A stretch of DNA of 33,389 nucleotides from JANXXV01 sp038200305 (GCA_038200305.1 JBBPYD010000085.1:1-33389), one strand, 5' to 3'. Shown: positions 14,097 through 23,413, counted from the first letter of the stretch. The notes: generated by a model from the sequence alone, not told the origin. Numbers and translations: made by a program.

Positions 14097-17000
14097 TCAG
14101 AAATTGAATTTCGCTCCCAACTGTATTTTGCGGGAGCCGCTTTCTACCGTGCCGCCGATTCTTCCGAACGTGGAGGAGGTGATGGTCGCGGTGGGTAAAC
14201 CGAACGACGGAGTATTTGTGATGTTGGTCGCGTCGGCGCGCAGTTCCAGGTTCATTCTCTCAGTGATCCGGACCCGCTTGAGCAGCGCCATATCGATATC
14301 GATGACCCGCGGACCGAAGAAATAACCTTTGCCGGTGTTCCCAAATTGGCCGGCGGCAGGCGCACTGAACTTCGATTTATCGGTATCGGGATTGAAGAAC
14401 CACTTGTATCCGGCAACTTCCTGCACTTGGCCGAGGCTGGGCGAGCAGCCGTTGCAATTCGCGGTGGACTGCACGACGCTGCCGAACGTATTCGCGCCGG
14501 AAAACACCGTGAACGGGCGTCCCGAGTAGTACGTGAAGACAGGAGCGAGTTCCCAGCCTCCAACGATCCGGTCAAGGGCAACGGGCAGATTGCGGGCGAA
14601 CGCCTTGCCTCTGCCAAAAGGAAGTTCGATGGTTCCGTGAGCCTGGATCGCGTGGCGATGATCGTATTGCGGTTCGCCATAATTCAGTTTGCGATTGTAG
14701 AGATCAAAGGGCGTAGATGTTGCCGATTGGGTGTTTTGAGTGCCAACCACGGTGAAGGTCGGATCAAAGTCGCGGGTGGCGAGAGCCTTTGAATACGTAT
14801 AGCTGAGCTGGAACTGAATCCCGTTCTTATAGCGCTGAGAGTATTGGAGCACGAGTCCGTTATAGGTGGAGAAATCGTTGGAGTCGATTGCCGTCACGGA
14901 ACCGGAAAACTGCGGGAATGGAATTACCGCGTAGGGGCCTGCGCCGGATAGGGCGGTGACATTCTGCGGGCCGTTGGGGCTGGGCTGGATTCGCCGTCCT
15001 TCTGAGCTCAGGATAGCGGCGTAGCTGTTCAGGTTCAACTGGCTCACGTACTGAGAGCGGATCATGTCCGATGCGGTCTTGCCGGCGGCGACCCGGCTGT
15101 CGGCTGAGAAGAGGCGATTGAGCAAGTCGGATTGGCCGCCGTTTTTCACCGTGTTGAAGGCGTCGAGCATTCCTGGCGCAAACAGATTGGGTTGATTCGC
15201 GTCGTAAGCTCCGAGCAGGTGATAGGCGCGGCGGCCAATGTAGTCGATTTCAAAAACACCGCCGTTCCAGACTTCGCGCTGGAGGCTGAAGGCCCACTGG
15301 TGAGTGGTCGGGATCTTGAAGTTCGGGTCCATTACCGCGATGGATGCGCTTGAGAACGGCGCCGGTTTTCTGAAGCTGGCAGGGCTTACGTTCGCAGGGG
15401 GCGCAACGGGCGTGATGGTGGATAGGCGGGTATCTTTCTGGCCGACACCTGTGTCGTCATAGCTGTAGATCAAGCCGGGCAGATTATTGAAGACCTGCGA
15501 CGACAGCAGAAAGGAATTGAGGCGATCATAGGCGATGCGGTAGTTCGATCGAATGGAAGTTTTGCCAGTTCCGAATGGATCCCACGCAATTCCGATAGAC
15601 GGCCCAAGGTCGCCCAGGCTGTTGCGGAACGGCGAGCCGGAGACCCACTGGGCTGTGTTCGTTGGCGAGGCTCCGAACACCAGGGGTTGGTCGGGATGGG
15701 ATATTACCGGATTCGGGGAGGTGGGCGCCAGTTTCATCTCCCAACGGAGGCCGAGGTCGATGGTCAGATTGCTGCGGACCTTCCAGGAGTCCTGGAAGTA
15801 GAAATCGTATTCATTCCAACTTGCATCAAAGGGCAAAAGGCCGGTGACGAAGCTCTGGCCATTAGGAGCGGCAAATCCGCGTTGCACCTCACCAACGCGG
15901 CCCAGTAGAAAGTTGACGCCGGTGCGGAGAGTGGGCAGATCGTTGGACTGGTTCACGTTGGCGGGAATGCCGAAGGCGGTGTTGTCGATATCCGCGTTGA
16001 AATACACGTCTGTTGCCGCGTTATAGGCCCCGACGCTGCCGCGCGCGTCGATCTCGCGGCCGAAGCGCAGGTTAGTGCCGAACTTCAGAGCATGATTGTT
16101 CCACTGGTAGGCCAGGTTATCGACAAACTGCCAGGTCTTGAGAGTGCGGGAGTTGCCGAATTCCGCCGCTGGCACGGCGACAGGGGAAGCGTTTGCGCCC
16201 GCAAATGACAGCTTATTCAGATCGGCGGCCGGCTGATCGAAAATAAACCCGAAGCGGTTCAGACCGAAAACGGCTTCGTTGGTGAGGCGGGCGGTGGGAT
16301 TCCAGCGCCAGTTGAAGGCGAAGTTCTTCGGGTCGCGCTTGGTGTTTACCTGGCAAGGGGTTCCGGGGAATAATGACAACCCACCGTTGGCGCTGTCACA
16401 ATTCGTATTTTGCTGGCCCCAGGAGATGCGGGCGTAGACGGTGTTTCTGGCATTGATAATATGGTCGACCTTGAAGGTGATATCGTGCTGGCGCTCCTGG
16501 CTGGGGGCCGCGAAGGCAAATCCCGCGGTGTTCAATCCATCGCCGACATTGAAGCGATTGGGCAGCGGCGCGGCATTGACCAGAGCCTGGGTGGTCTTAT
16601 CGAGACCGAGGTGGAGAGGATCGCTGGCAACAACGTTGTAGGTTGCTACGTTCACGCCGGGAACGACGTTGCCGCCTGCATCCACTGACGCGCCAGGCGA
16701 CCCGGCGGGATTGTTGCGGCCCCCAACCACATACCGGAGCAGTCCTTTTCTTGCGGAGTCTGTATACACGGTCTGGGTGACGCCGGTGCTTGACAGAGCG
16801 GCGAGGCCCTGGGCGTTCACGAAGAAGAACGTCTTGTTCTTGAAGATGGGGCCGCCGATATCGCCTCCGAAGACGTGCTGCACAAACTGCTTCTTCCCGA
16901 TGCTGTTGTAATTGTTCTGCCACTCATTGGCGTTGAAGCGGGGCGTGCGGTAGAACTCGAATGCCCCGCCGTGGAACTCGTTCGATCCCGACTTAGTGAT

Positions 17001-17717
17001 CATGGCGACCTGGCCGCCACTGCTGCGGCCGTATTCGGCGCTGGCGTTGGATGTGATCACGCGGAACTCGGCAAGCGAATCCGGGTTGGTGCGGAGCGGT
17101 GCGAAATTCGATCCGCCGCTACTGCTTTCGTTGTTGTCGATGCCATCGAGCGTGATGTTCCAGGCGCGGTCTCGCGCACCAAATACGACGACGGCTCCGC
17201 CGCTAATTGCTTGTGTATCGATTACGCCGGGTTGGAGATCGACGAGACCCAGGGGATTGCGGCCGCGCGTACCGACGATGGGCAGATCTTTAATAGTTTT
17301 CTCTTCGATCACGTTGCCGATGTTCGCCGAAGAACTGGTCTGAACGGCTTGGGCGGTGGCGCTCACCTCGACGGTTTCCGAGACGTTGCCGAGTTCCAGC
17401 GTCACATTGACGGTGGCCGGCTGGCCGATAGTGACAGCGTTGCCGCGCGATGCGAATTTGCGAAATCCGGCGGCTTCCACCGAGACCTCGTACTTGCCGG
17501 GCTGAACGGCTTCGAATGTGTAGCCGCCGGTATTACCAGTGACGGTGGTAAAGGCCGAGCCAGTCCCTTCATTGATGAGGTGAACCGTTGCGTTAGGAAC
17601 GGCGGCGCCGGAAGAATCGAGTACGACGCCGACCAAACGGGAGGTGGTGCCCTGACCGAAGGTCATTAATGAGAGTAGACACGCCAAAAACAGCAGGAAA
17701 AAGGCCCTGATTCGCAT
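14097..17717 (-). CDS. TonB-dependent receptor, Oar-like, with CarboxypepD_reg domain
   Basis: A 1206-aa outer-membrane beta-barrel protein. A signal peptide (1-22, LFLACLLSLMTFGQG) is followed by a carboxypeptidase-regulatory-like domain (about 25-110, VVLDSSGAAVPNATVHL ... GYTFEAVQPGKYEVSVEAAGF). A plug domain (about 125-240, with ITLDGIDNNE and STEYGRSSGGQ-like sequence) and a long barrel end in LGAKFNF with terminal Phe. This architecture is characteristic of the many Oar-like receptors of Acidobacteria. The substrate is unknown; the neighbouring Ni/Co transporters make a metal chelate possible. It lies 34 bases after the histidine kinase gene on the same strand, so it may share the regulator-kinase transcript or be controlled by it. 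Its 3' end is duplicated as a fragment at 8135-8178. Confidence 0.95.
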   Translation of the reverse strand: MRIRAFFLLFLACLLSLMTFGQGTTSRLVGVVLDSSGAAVPNATVHLINEGTGSAFTTVTGNTGGYTFEAVQPGKYEVSVEAAGFRKFASRGNAVTIGQPATVNVTLELGNVSETVEVSATAQAVQTSSSANIGNVIEEKTIKDLPIVGTRGRNPLGLVDLQPGVIDTQAISGGAVVVFGARDRAWNITLDGIDNNESSSGGSNFAPLRTNPDSLAEFRVITSNASAEYGRSSGGQVAMITKSGSNEFHGGAFEFYRTPRFNANEWQNNYNSIGKKQFVQHVFGGDIGGPIFKNKTFFFVNAQGLAALSSTGVTQTVYTDSARKGLLRYVVGGRNNPAGSPGASVDAGGNVVPGVNVATYNVVASDPLHLGLDKTTQALVNAAPLPNRFNVGDGLNTAGFAFAAPSQERQHDITFKVDHIINARNTVYARISWGQQNTNCDSANGGLSLFPGTPCQVNTKRDPKNFAFNWRWNPTARLTNEAVFGLNRFGFIFDQPAADLNKLSFAGANASPVAVPAAEFGNSRTLKTWQFVDNLAYQWNNHALKFGTNLRFGREIDARGSVGAYNAATDVYFNADIDNTAFGIPANVNQSNDLPTLRTGVNFLLGRVGEVQRGFAAPNGQSFVTGLLPFDASWNEYDFYFQDSWKVRSNLTIDLGLRWEMKLAPTSPNPVISHPDQPLVFGASPTNTAQWVSGSPFRNSLGDLGPSIGIAWDPFGTGKTSIRSNYRIAYDRLNSFLLSSQVFNNLPGLIYSYDDTGVGQKDTRLSTITPVAPPANVSPASFRKPAPFSSASIAVMDPNFKIPTTHQWAFSLQREVWNGGVFEIDYIGRRAYHLLGAYDANQPNLFAPGMLDAFNTVKNGGQSDLLNRLFSADSRVAAGKTASDMIRSQYVSQLNLNSYAAILSSEGRRIQPSPNGPQNVTALSGAGPYAVIPFPQFSGSVTAIDSNDFSTYNGLVLQYSQRYKNGIQFQLSYTYSKALATRDFDPTFTVVGTQNTQSATSTPFDLYNRKLNYGEPQYDHRHAIQAHGTIELPFGRGKAFARNLPVALDRIVGGWELAPVFTYYSGRPFTVFSGANTFGSVVQSTANCNGCSPSLGQVQEVAGYKWFFNPDTDKSKFSAPAAGQFGNTGKGYFFGPRVIDIDMALLKRVRITERMNLELRADATNITNTPSFGLPTATITSSTFGRIGGTVESGSRKIQLGAKFNF

Positions 17718-17751
17718 TGGGCAATCGTAGCATGATCGGCATGGAATTTCC

Positions 17752-19083
17752 TTAAACAGGCAAGGTCAGCCAGGCTTCGCAGCCTGCCGAAGACTCGCGA
17801 TTTCGCAGTGTGAGAGAGCCGCCATGAGCCTCAGCGATCTGGCGGCTGAGGACCAGGCCGATGCCGGAGCCGCCTGGCTTGGTAGTGAAGAACGGCACGA
17901 ACAGATTTGCGGTGTTCGACAGGCCGGGGCCTTCGTCGCGAACGAACAGCTCCAGTTGCGAACCGTTTCGATTCCAGGCGATGCTGACCTGGCCGGAAGT
18001 GGCAAGAGACGCATCCACTGCATTGCGGAGGAGATTGATGAGTAGCTGCTCTAACTGGTCGGGATCGCCCTGCAAGGACAGCGCGGGGCCTGGTTCGATG
18101 GCAGGTGTGAGGCGGGTCTCCAACGAGGCGACGCGCCGTACCCATGCTTCCACTTCCACTGATTCAAAGCGGGGCCGGGGGAGACGGGCCAGGCGAGCGT
18201 ACGCGCCGAGAAAACGGCTGAGGCCCTCACTACGGCTGGCGATGATGGCAAGTCCCCTAGAGGTATCGTCCTCCCAATCGTCTGGCCGGGGATTGCGCGA
18301 CAGCAGGCTGGCGAGGCTTTCGGCAATGGACTTGATGGGTGTAAGTGAGTTGTTGAGCTCATGCCCTAACACGCGGACCAGGCGCTGCCATGCCTGTAAC
18401 TCCTCTTCGCGTAAGGGGCGTGTTAAATCGGTGACGACGAGAAGTTGATGGGGGAGTCCGCCTTCCCGGAACGTGCTGCGGCTGATACCCCAACGTCCGG
18501 CACCGGTGGGAAAGGTCCGCTGCACGGTACGGGTGGCTTCGCCGAGCAGGCAGTCGGCCAGCCCCAGGTCTTCGGCGGTAAGGTTCAGCAACCGCTCCGA
18601 GGGCTGGCCAAGCAACTTTTCGCCTGCCTTATTCACCAGGCGAAGGCGTTGTTTGCCATCGAAGGCGAACACGGCTACATCGATCTCTTCCATCACCTTA
18701 CGCAGCAGCGTTGTCGCCTCAAGCGCGCCCAGGCGCTGCATCCGCAGAGTGGTTCCCATGGCATTCACCTGCTGCATGACTTCGCCCAGAGCATCTTCGG
18801 TACGGGCGTCGCGGGCACGAATGGAAAAGTCCCCTTCGCGCATGGCCTCGAGGAGGCTGGCAAGGGTGCGCAGCGGAGAGGCAACCCGTTCGCGCAGTGC
18901 CGAGGTGAATCCGAACCAAGAGCTTAGAATCAGAATGCCGAGAGTCCACTGGACCTTGGGTGAAAAGCCGCCTGTCCACAGAATGATGAGGGAGACCAGG
19001 ACGGCTGGTAATCCGGAGGCGAGCCCTAAAAGCTGAACGCGCCGCTCATGCATCAATTTTATGTGGAAGGGATGTTTCAGCAC
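17752..19083 (-). CDS. sensor histidine kinase, NtrY-like
   Basis: A membrane histidine kinase of 443 aa. Two membrane segments (about 17-37 and 45-62) with almost no periplasmic loop suggest sensing in the membrane or cytoplasm. A HAMP domain (about 63-115), a PAS domain (about 125-225), the HisKA-like H-box VLGHELNNSLTPI with His241, and an ATPase domain follow. The ATPase domain carries the N-box INLLRNAVDA, G1 RDEGPGL and G2 TTKPGGSGIGL. The gene starts with GTG at 19083 immediately after the TAG of the response regulator, so the two are translated together. The PAS plus NtrY layout fits activation of a sigma54 regulator. No specific ligand can be read from the sequence. Confidence 0.95.
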   Translation of the reverse strand: MLKHPFHIKLMHERRVQLLGLASGLPAVLVSLIILWTGGFSPKVQWTLGILILSSWFGFTSALRERVASPLRTLASLLEAMREGDFSIRARDARTEDALGEVMQQVNAMGTTLRMQRLGALEATTLLRKVMEEIDVAVFAFDGKQRLRLVNKAGEKLLGQPSERLLNLTAEDLGLADCLLGEATRTVQRTFPTGAGRWGISRSTFREGGLPHQLLVVTDLTRPLREEELQAWQRLVRVLGHELNNSLTPIKSIAESLASLLSRNPRPDDWEDDTSRGLAIIASRSEGLSRFLGAYARLARLPRPRFESVEVEAWVRRVASLETRLTPAIEPGPALSLQGDPDQLEQLLINLLRNAVDASLATSGQVSIAWNRNGSQLELFVRDEGPGLSNTANLFVPFFTTKPGGSGIGLVLSRQIAEAHGGSLTLRNRESSAGCEAWLTLPV

Positions 19084-20445
19084 CTATAAACCGTATCGTT
19101 GCAAGCGCCGGTATAACGCGCTGCGGCTCAGACCGAGAGCGTTTGCGGCGTGGCTGATGTTGCCATCGTACTTGGCGAGCGCCTTGCGGATCAATGTTTC
19201 CTCCACCTCTTCCAGGCTCATCTCATCCAAGCGGGCGGGGCCTTCGCGAACACTGCGCAGGGCCAGATCGCGAAGTTTAATGAGATTATCCTGCGCCATG
19301 AGAACCGCACGCTCCACGACGTGGTTCAATTCCCGCACGTTCCCCTGCCAGGAATTTTCGACTAGCGCCTGCATGGCTGCCTGATCGAAGCCGTTGAGGC
19401 GTTTCCGGTAGCGCTGCGCGTGCGTGGTGAGAAAATGCGATGCGAGCAGAGGGATATCCTCCTTGCGTTCCCGCAAGGCCGGCAGATGGATTTCGATGGT
19501 GTTCAGGCGGAACAGCAGGTCCTGACGGAAACGGTTGTTAGTAATCTCTTCACTAAGATTTGCATTGGTGGCCGAGAGAACGCGGGCATTCACCTTCTTG
19601 GTGCGGGAAGAACCGACGCGTTCCATTTCCCCGGTTTCCAGGACGCGGAGGAGTTTGGCCTGCAGGTTGAAGGGCACGTTGGCGATCTCGTCAAGAAAAA
19701 TGGTGCCACCGTCGGCAAGTTCAAACCGGCCGACACGATCGGTTTTGGCATCGGTGAAGGCACCCTTGACGTGGCCAAAGAGCTCGCTTTCGAAAATGCC
19801 TTCCGCCAGGCCGCCGGCGTTCACGGTGACAAGTGGTTTTGAGGCGCGTTCGGAGATGGCGTGCAGAGTGAGGGCGACCACTTCCTTGCCCGCGCCGGGC
19901 TCGCCGGTGATGAGTACATTCGCGTCGGACGGGCCGACCCTGGAGATGAGCTGCAGGACGGGTTGCATGGCGGCCGATTCGGCGATGAAGCGAGGCCGTC
20001 CGTCCGCGCGAAGCAGGCGATTCTCCGCCTCCAGACGCTGGCCCTTTCGCAACGCTTCGCTGAGGTCGATTTGCGTGCGCAGGATGGAGAGGAGTCGGGC
20101 GTTGTCCCAAGGCTTCTGAACAAAATCGCGGGCTCCGCGGCGCATGGCTTCGACTGCGAGTTCGACGCTGCCCCAGGCGGTCATGACGATGACGGGAAGC
20201 ATGACGTCGATGGATTGGATGCGCGCCAGCAGGTCCAGCCCTTCCTGGCCTGAAGTTGTATCCCGCGTGTAGTTCAAATCCATCAAAAGCACATCAAATT
20301 CGCGGGATTCCAGGGAGGCCGCCACCGCTGCTGGGGACGTGACGGCTTCAATCTGGTAGCCTTCGGCCTTGAGTAAAAGCCGGAGCGCCTCCAGTACGTC
20401 GGACTGGTCGTCGGCGATGAGAATGCGGCAGGGGCGTTTTTCCAT
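19084..20445 (-). CDS. sigma54-type response regulator (NtrC family)
   Basis: A 453-aa response regulator. The receiver domain (8-125) has Asp12/13, phospho-acceptor Asp56, Thr89 and Lys111. The AAA+ domain has Walker A GEPGAGKE (181-188), the sigma54-contacting loop GAFTDA (228-233, where GAFTGA is usual), and Walker B GGTIFLDE (246-253). A C-terminal Fis-type helix-turn-helix ends in SRSALYRRLQRYGL. The frame is open to 20604, but I choose ATG 20445 because the receiver begins right there and GGAAG precedes it. The kinase gene follows directly. It is divergent from the NicO gene across a ~97-bp gap, so it probably controls nicO, the receptor, or both. The altered GAFTGA loop makes its sigma54 dependence worth testing. 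Confidence 0.95.
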   Translation of the reverse strand: MEKRPCRILIADDQSDVLEALRLLLKAEGYQIEAVTSPAAVAASLESREFDVLLMDLNYTRDTTSGQEGLDLLARIQSIDVMLPVIVMTAWGSVELAVEAMRRGARDFVQKPWDNARLLSILRTQIDLSEALRKGQRLEAENRLLRADGRPRFIAESAAMQPVLQLISRVGPSDANVLITGEPGAGKEVVALTLHAISERASKPLVTVNAGGLAEGIFESELFGHVKGAFTDAKTDRVGRFELADGGTIFLDEIANVPFNLQAKLLRVLETGEMERVGSSRTKKVNARVLSATNANLSEEITNNRFRQDLLFRLNTIEIHLPALRERKEDIPLLASHFLTTHAQRYRKRLNGFDQAAMQALVENSWQGNVRELNHVVERAVLMAQDNLIKLRDLALRSVREGPARLDEMSLEEVEETLIRKALAKYDGNISHAANALGLSRSALYRRLQRYGL

Positions 20446-20511
20446 TACTTCCGTTTTATGGTCCTTGCAAGATTGTAACGAAGGGGTCCTACGAACATCC
20501 AACAGGCGGCA

Positions 20512-20517
20512 TACAAT
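20512..20517 (+). promoter_or_regulatory. possible -10 element for the NicO gene
   Basis: TACAAT at 20512-20517 matches the sigma70 -10 consensus at five of six positions and lies 25 bases before the GTG start, with AAGGAG at 20533-20538 between. No good -35 hexamer is found 16-18 bases upstream, so an activator may be needed. Confidence 0.3.
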
Positions 20518-20542
20518 CGTAGTGGAGTTTAGAAGGAGTACT

Positions 20543-22195
20543 GTGAAACCCACCCTGTGTGTTGTCCGGCCTGTTTTTGCGCTGTTGTTGGCGCTCTCTG
20601 TCATGAGAGTGGACGCTCATCCCATGGGCAACTTCAGCGTGAGCCACTATGCGCGGATCGTGGCTGGAGAGGGGCAAGCGGAGATTGTGTACGCGCTGGA
20701 TCTGGCGGAGATTCCAACGTTTGAGATGTTGCAGCAATGGAATCTGACCGCGGCGAGTCCCCGTAAGCAACTGGAACAAAGGGCGGCACAGCAGATGCGG
20801 GATTGGGCGCGTAATCTGGTGCTTCGGTCTGACGGAAAAGTGTTGCGCCCAAGGTATGAAAGCTCAGAAATCGTGGTGGCCGACGGCGCTGGAAACATGC
20901 CGATTATGCGGATTACCGCGCGGTTGCGGGTGCCGGATGTGACGGGCAAGTTGGAGTACGAAGACAACAATTATCGCGATCGGGCTGGCTGGAAAGAGGT
21001 TGTGGTTGCGGCAGGTAAGGGGGCGTCGATTCGCAAGACCAGTGCTGGATCTGAGGATCGAAGCCAGGCGCTCACCGTGTATCCGCAGGATTCAACGGTT
21101 TCTCCGCCGCAGGTTTTGAAGGCGTCAGTGGAATGGACCTCCGATGCGCCGGTGAAATTGAAGGACGCACCGGTGGTAGCCAAGGTGGAACCCGTGGCGA
21201 AGCCAGTTGTTCCACAGCAGACGAAACCCGCTCCAGTGGCCACCCCCGCGGCGGCGCAGGCTGCGGGGACGGTGGTGCGAGGCGATTATCTGTCGGATCT
21301 CTTGAGCCACAAAGAGATCAGCCTCAGCATGATTTTGATCGGGATTGCGGTCGCGTTTGGACTTGGGGCGATCCACGCGTTTTCACCGGGACACGGAAAG
21401 ACGATGGTTGCCGCTTATCTGGTGGGATCGCGGGGCACGTTTAAGCACGCGGCATTTCTGGGCGGGATGGTGACGTTTACACACACCATCAGCGTTTTTG
21501 CGCTTGCGTTTGTGACGTTGTTTCTCTCGCAGTATATTTTGCCGGAACGGCTGTACCCGATATTGGGTGCTATTTCGGGATTGACGATTGTATGGATCGG
21601 GGCGACGTTGTTTTATAAGCGGATAAGGAAACTTGGCCGCCACACCCACCATCATCATGACCATGTTCACGTGCATTCCGCCGCACACAGTCATGCGGTC
21701 CCGCATACTCATGATCACGTCCACGCGCCTGTGGCACACACGCACGATCACGGTCATGACCAGGTTCACGTGCACACGGCACACACGCACGATCATCATG
21801 ACCATGACCACGAGCACGATCATGGGCCGAATGGGCACAGTCATTTGCCGGAGGGCGAGGTCACCATGGGCAGCCTGATTGCGCTTGGCGCGAGCGGCGG
21901 CCTGGTTCCCTGCCCTTCGGGACTAGTGCTCCTTTTGAGCGCGATCGCCATTGGACGCATTGGCCTGGGCATCGTTCTGCTAGTGGGTTTCAGCGCGGGA
22001 CTTGCCGTGGTGCTGACTTCGATTGGACTGCTGGTTGTCTATGCCAAAACGTGGCTGCCCGATCCGCAAAGCACCGCGCGGAATCCCGCGTTCCGGTATC
22101 TTCCGGTCGCTTCCGCGGCGGTGGTGGTGGTGCTTGGAATTCTGCTGACGAGCGTATCGCTTGGCTGGATTCAGCCAGGCCGTTTAATTGGATAG
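20543..22195 (+). CDS. NicO-family nickel/cobalt transporter with His-rich loop
   Basis: A 550-aa membrane permease likely moving Ni2+/Co2+. The GTG at 20543 is chosen over the frame start at 20369 because AAGGAG lies 4 bases upstream and a signal peptide follows (about 1-25). After it comes a soluble domain beginning HPMGNFSVSHY (26-200), a linker rich in Pro/Ala/Val, and the NicO membrane core. Its first helix ends in HAFSPGHGKT (about 277-286), the conserved metal-coordinating motif. A cytoplasmic or periplasmic loop (about 366-434) carries more than 30 histidines mixed with Asp, followed by GLVPCPSGLVLLLSA and two more helices. RcnA-like efflux and NiCoT-like uptake both use such loops, so direction is uncertain. 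Its 3' end overlaps the convergent TPR gene by 12 bases. Confidence 0.9.
   Translation: MKPTLCVVRPVFALLLALSVMRVDAHPMGNFSVSHYARIVAGEGQAEIVYALDLAEIPTFEMLQQWNLTAASPRKQLEQRAAQQMRDWARNLVLRSDGKVLRPRYESSEIVVADGAGNMPIMRITARLRVPDVTGKLEYEDNNYRDRAGWKEVVVAAGKGASIRKTSAGSEDRSQALTVYPQDSTVSPPQVLKASVEWTSDAPVKLKDAPVVAKVEPVAKPVVPQQTKPAPVATPAAAQAAGTVVRGDYLSDLLSHKEISLSMILIGIAVAFGLGAIHAFSPGHGKTMVAAYLVGSRGTFKHAAFLGGMVTFTHTISVFALAFVTLFLSQYILPERLYPILGAISGLTIVWIGATLFYKRIRKLGRHTHHHHDHVHVHSAAHSHAVPHTHDHVHAPVAHTHDHGHDQVHVHTAHTHDHHDHDHEHDHGPNGHSHLPEGEVTMGSLIALGASGGLVPCPSGLVLLLSAIAIGRIGLGIVLLVGFSAGLAVVLTSIGLLVVYAKTWLPDPQSTARNPAFRYLPVASAAVVVVLGILLTSVSLGWIQPGRLIG
21733..21795 (+). repeat. in-frame 45-bp-spaced repeat in the His-rich loop
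   Basis: GGCACACACGCACGATCA occurs exactly at 21733-21750 and again at 21778-21795, 45 bases (15 codons) apart, each giving AHTHDH. This suggests that the loop grew by slippage or unequal exchange. Confidence 0.8.
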
Positions 22196-23413
22196 TGTTT
22201 TCAGAAGACGGCTCGCTTCGGGGCCTTGCTGGAAATCGAACCGGCTGTTCAGTTCCAAAGCTTTTGTAAGCAACCGTTTTGCTTCTGCCTTGTCTCCGGC
22301 CTCGGCGGCGATGACACCGGCGTGGTAATAGAAGACCGGTTCCGGCGTGTTGAATTGCAGCGCCTTTTGCGCCATCTTTTGGGCCTCCGCCATGCGCTTT
22401 TGTTTGCGATACACCCAGGCGAGCGCATCGTAGGTGTAGACGTCGCCGCGATTCGCCAGTTCCGCTTCGGCGAGTTGCACGGCATCGGGGAGTTTGCGGT
22501 CTTCTTCGATATAGATGAGCGCCAAGACGCGGTTTGCAGTCTCACCGCGCGCGCGGCTGAGCTTATCCACCACGTCTATTAATGCACGCTGTCTTTTCGC
22601 TTCTTCCAGCTTCCCCTGGGCCGTGTAAAGCTGCTCCAGGGCAGCGGAGTATTCCACCAGCGGCACAGCAGTCTGAGCGCGTTTGTAGCTTTCAATCGCA
22701 TCGGCAAGCCGCCCATCCACCGCAAAGAGGCGGCCGAGTCCGGCGTGCGCTTTGTGAAGGGCGGGAAACAGTTGGATCGCGGTTTGGTAAGAGGCGCGGG
22801 CTTCTGCGAGCTTACCGGTTTTAAAGTACATATCGCCGAGTTCGCTATAACACCAGGCGACGGGCTCCGGGGCCTTACCGCCTGCCTCAATGGCGAGCTT
22901 CATCAGCGCGATCGCGTCCGCGGCATCGCCCTTCACGAAGGAATAATACGCCGCGCGATTGTAGCTTTCGAGGCCAGGCCGGGCCGCGAGCATCCGCTTG
23001 TACGCCTGTTCGGCACGTTCGTACTCGCCGAGTTCCATCAGGGCATCACCCAAATTGCCCCAGTTGCCGGCATCGGACGGAGCGACGGTTGTGAGATCGT
23101 GCGCAGACTCGGCAACCTGCCGGAATTCGTGCCGCATCATCGCAATTTCGTTGCGAAGCCGGAGTGCCGCGAAATTGCCGCTATCTTGATCGAGCACCTC
23201 ATTGGTTAGCTTGATGGTTCGATCCAAATAACTGTAGTCGGTGGTCTCGCGAACTTTTTGCAGATACAGGAAGGCGAGCTGGATCTTCTGGCGAAGATTG
23301 TTGGGCTGTGCCGCGGCTGCCTTTTCAGAAGCCGCGATGCGCTGATCGGTAGAAACCGGTTGCGCCTGCGCGAGAAATGGGAGGACCAGAATCAGTGCGA
23401 GGGTGAGGCGCAT
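22184..23413 (-). CDS. secreted TPR protein, paralog of the DUF4331-linked TPR protein
   Basis: A 409-aa protein with a signal peptide (1-18, LTLALILVLPFLAQAQ) and TPR units over about 45-405, such as NWGNLGDALMELGEYERAEQAYKRML and ELGDMYFKTGKLAEARASYQTAI. It is clearly related to the TPR protein at 12696-14081. The ATG at 23413 shares one base with the TAA of the upstream CbiM gene (TAATG), so the two are translationally coupled; the longer open frame starting at 23578 overlaps cbiM and is not used. Its 3' end overlaps the convergent NicO gene by 12 bases. It is likely a periplasmic partner of the Ni/Co transporters, inferred from position only. Confidence 0.92.
   Translation of the reverse strand: MRLTLALILVLPFLAQAQPVSTDQRIAASEKAAAAQPNNLRQKIQLAFLYLQKVRETTDYSYLDRTIKLTNEVLDQDSGNFAALRLRNEIAMMRHEFRQVAESAHDLTTVAPSDAGNWGNLGDALMELGEYERAEQAYKRMLAARPGLESYNRAAYYSFVKGDAADAIALMKLAIEAGGKAPEPVAWCYSELGDMYFKTGKLAEARASYQTAIQLFPALHKAHAGLGRLFAVDGRLADAIESYKRAQTAVPLVEYSAALEQLYTAQGKLEEAKRQRALIDVVDKLSRARGETANRVLALIYIEEDRKLPDAVQLAEAELANRGDVYTYDALAWVYRKQKRMAEAQKMAQKALQFNTPEPVFYYHAGVIAAEAGDKAEAKRLLTKALELNSRFDFQQGPEASRLLKTLSN

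Noticed and set aside
16875..17669. 264-codon open frame on the plus strand
   Set aside because: It lies wholly opposite the TonB receptor gene, has no recognisable product and follows from the biased composition of that gene.
20446..20542. sigma54 promoter upstream of the NicO gene
   Set aside because: No GG-N10-GC pair with the surrounding consensus was found on either strand of the gap.
21636..21842. CRISPR-like direct repeats
   Set aside because: The repeats are in-frame His codons within the NicO coding sequence, not spaced repeats with unique spacers.
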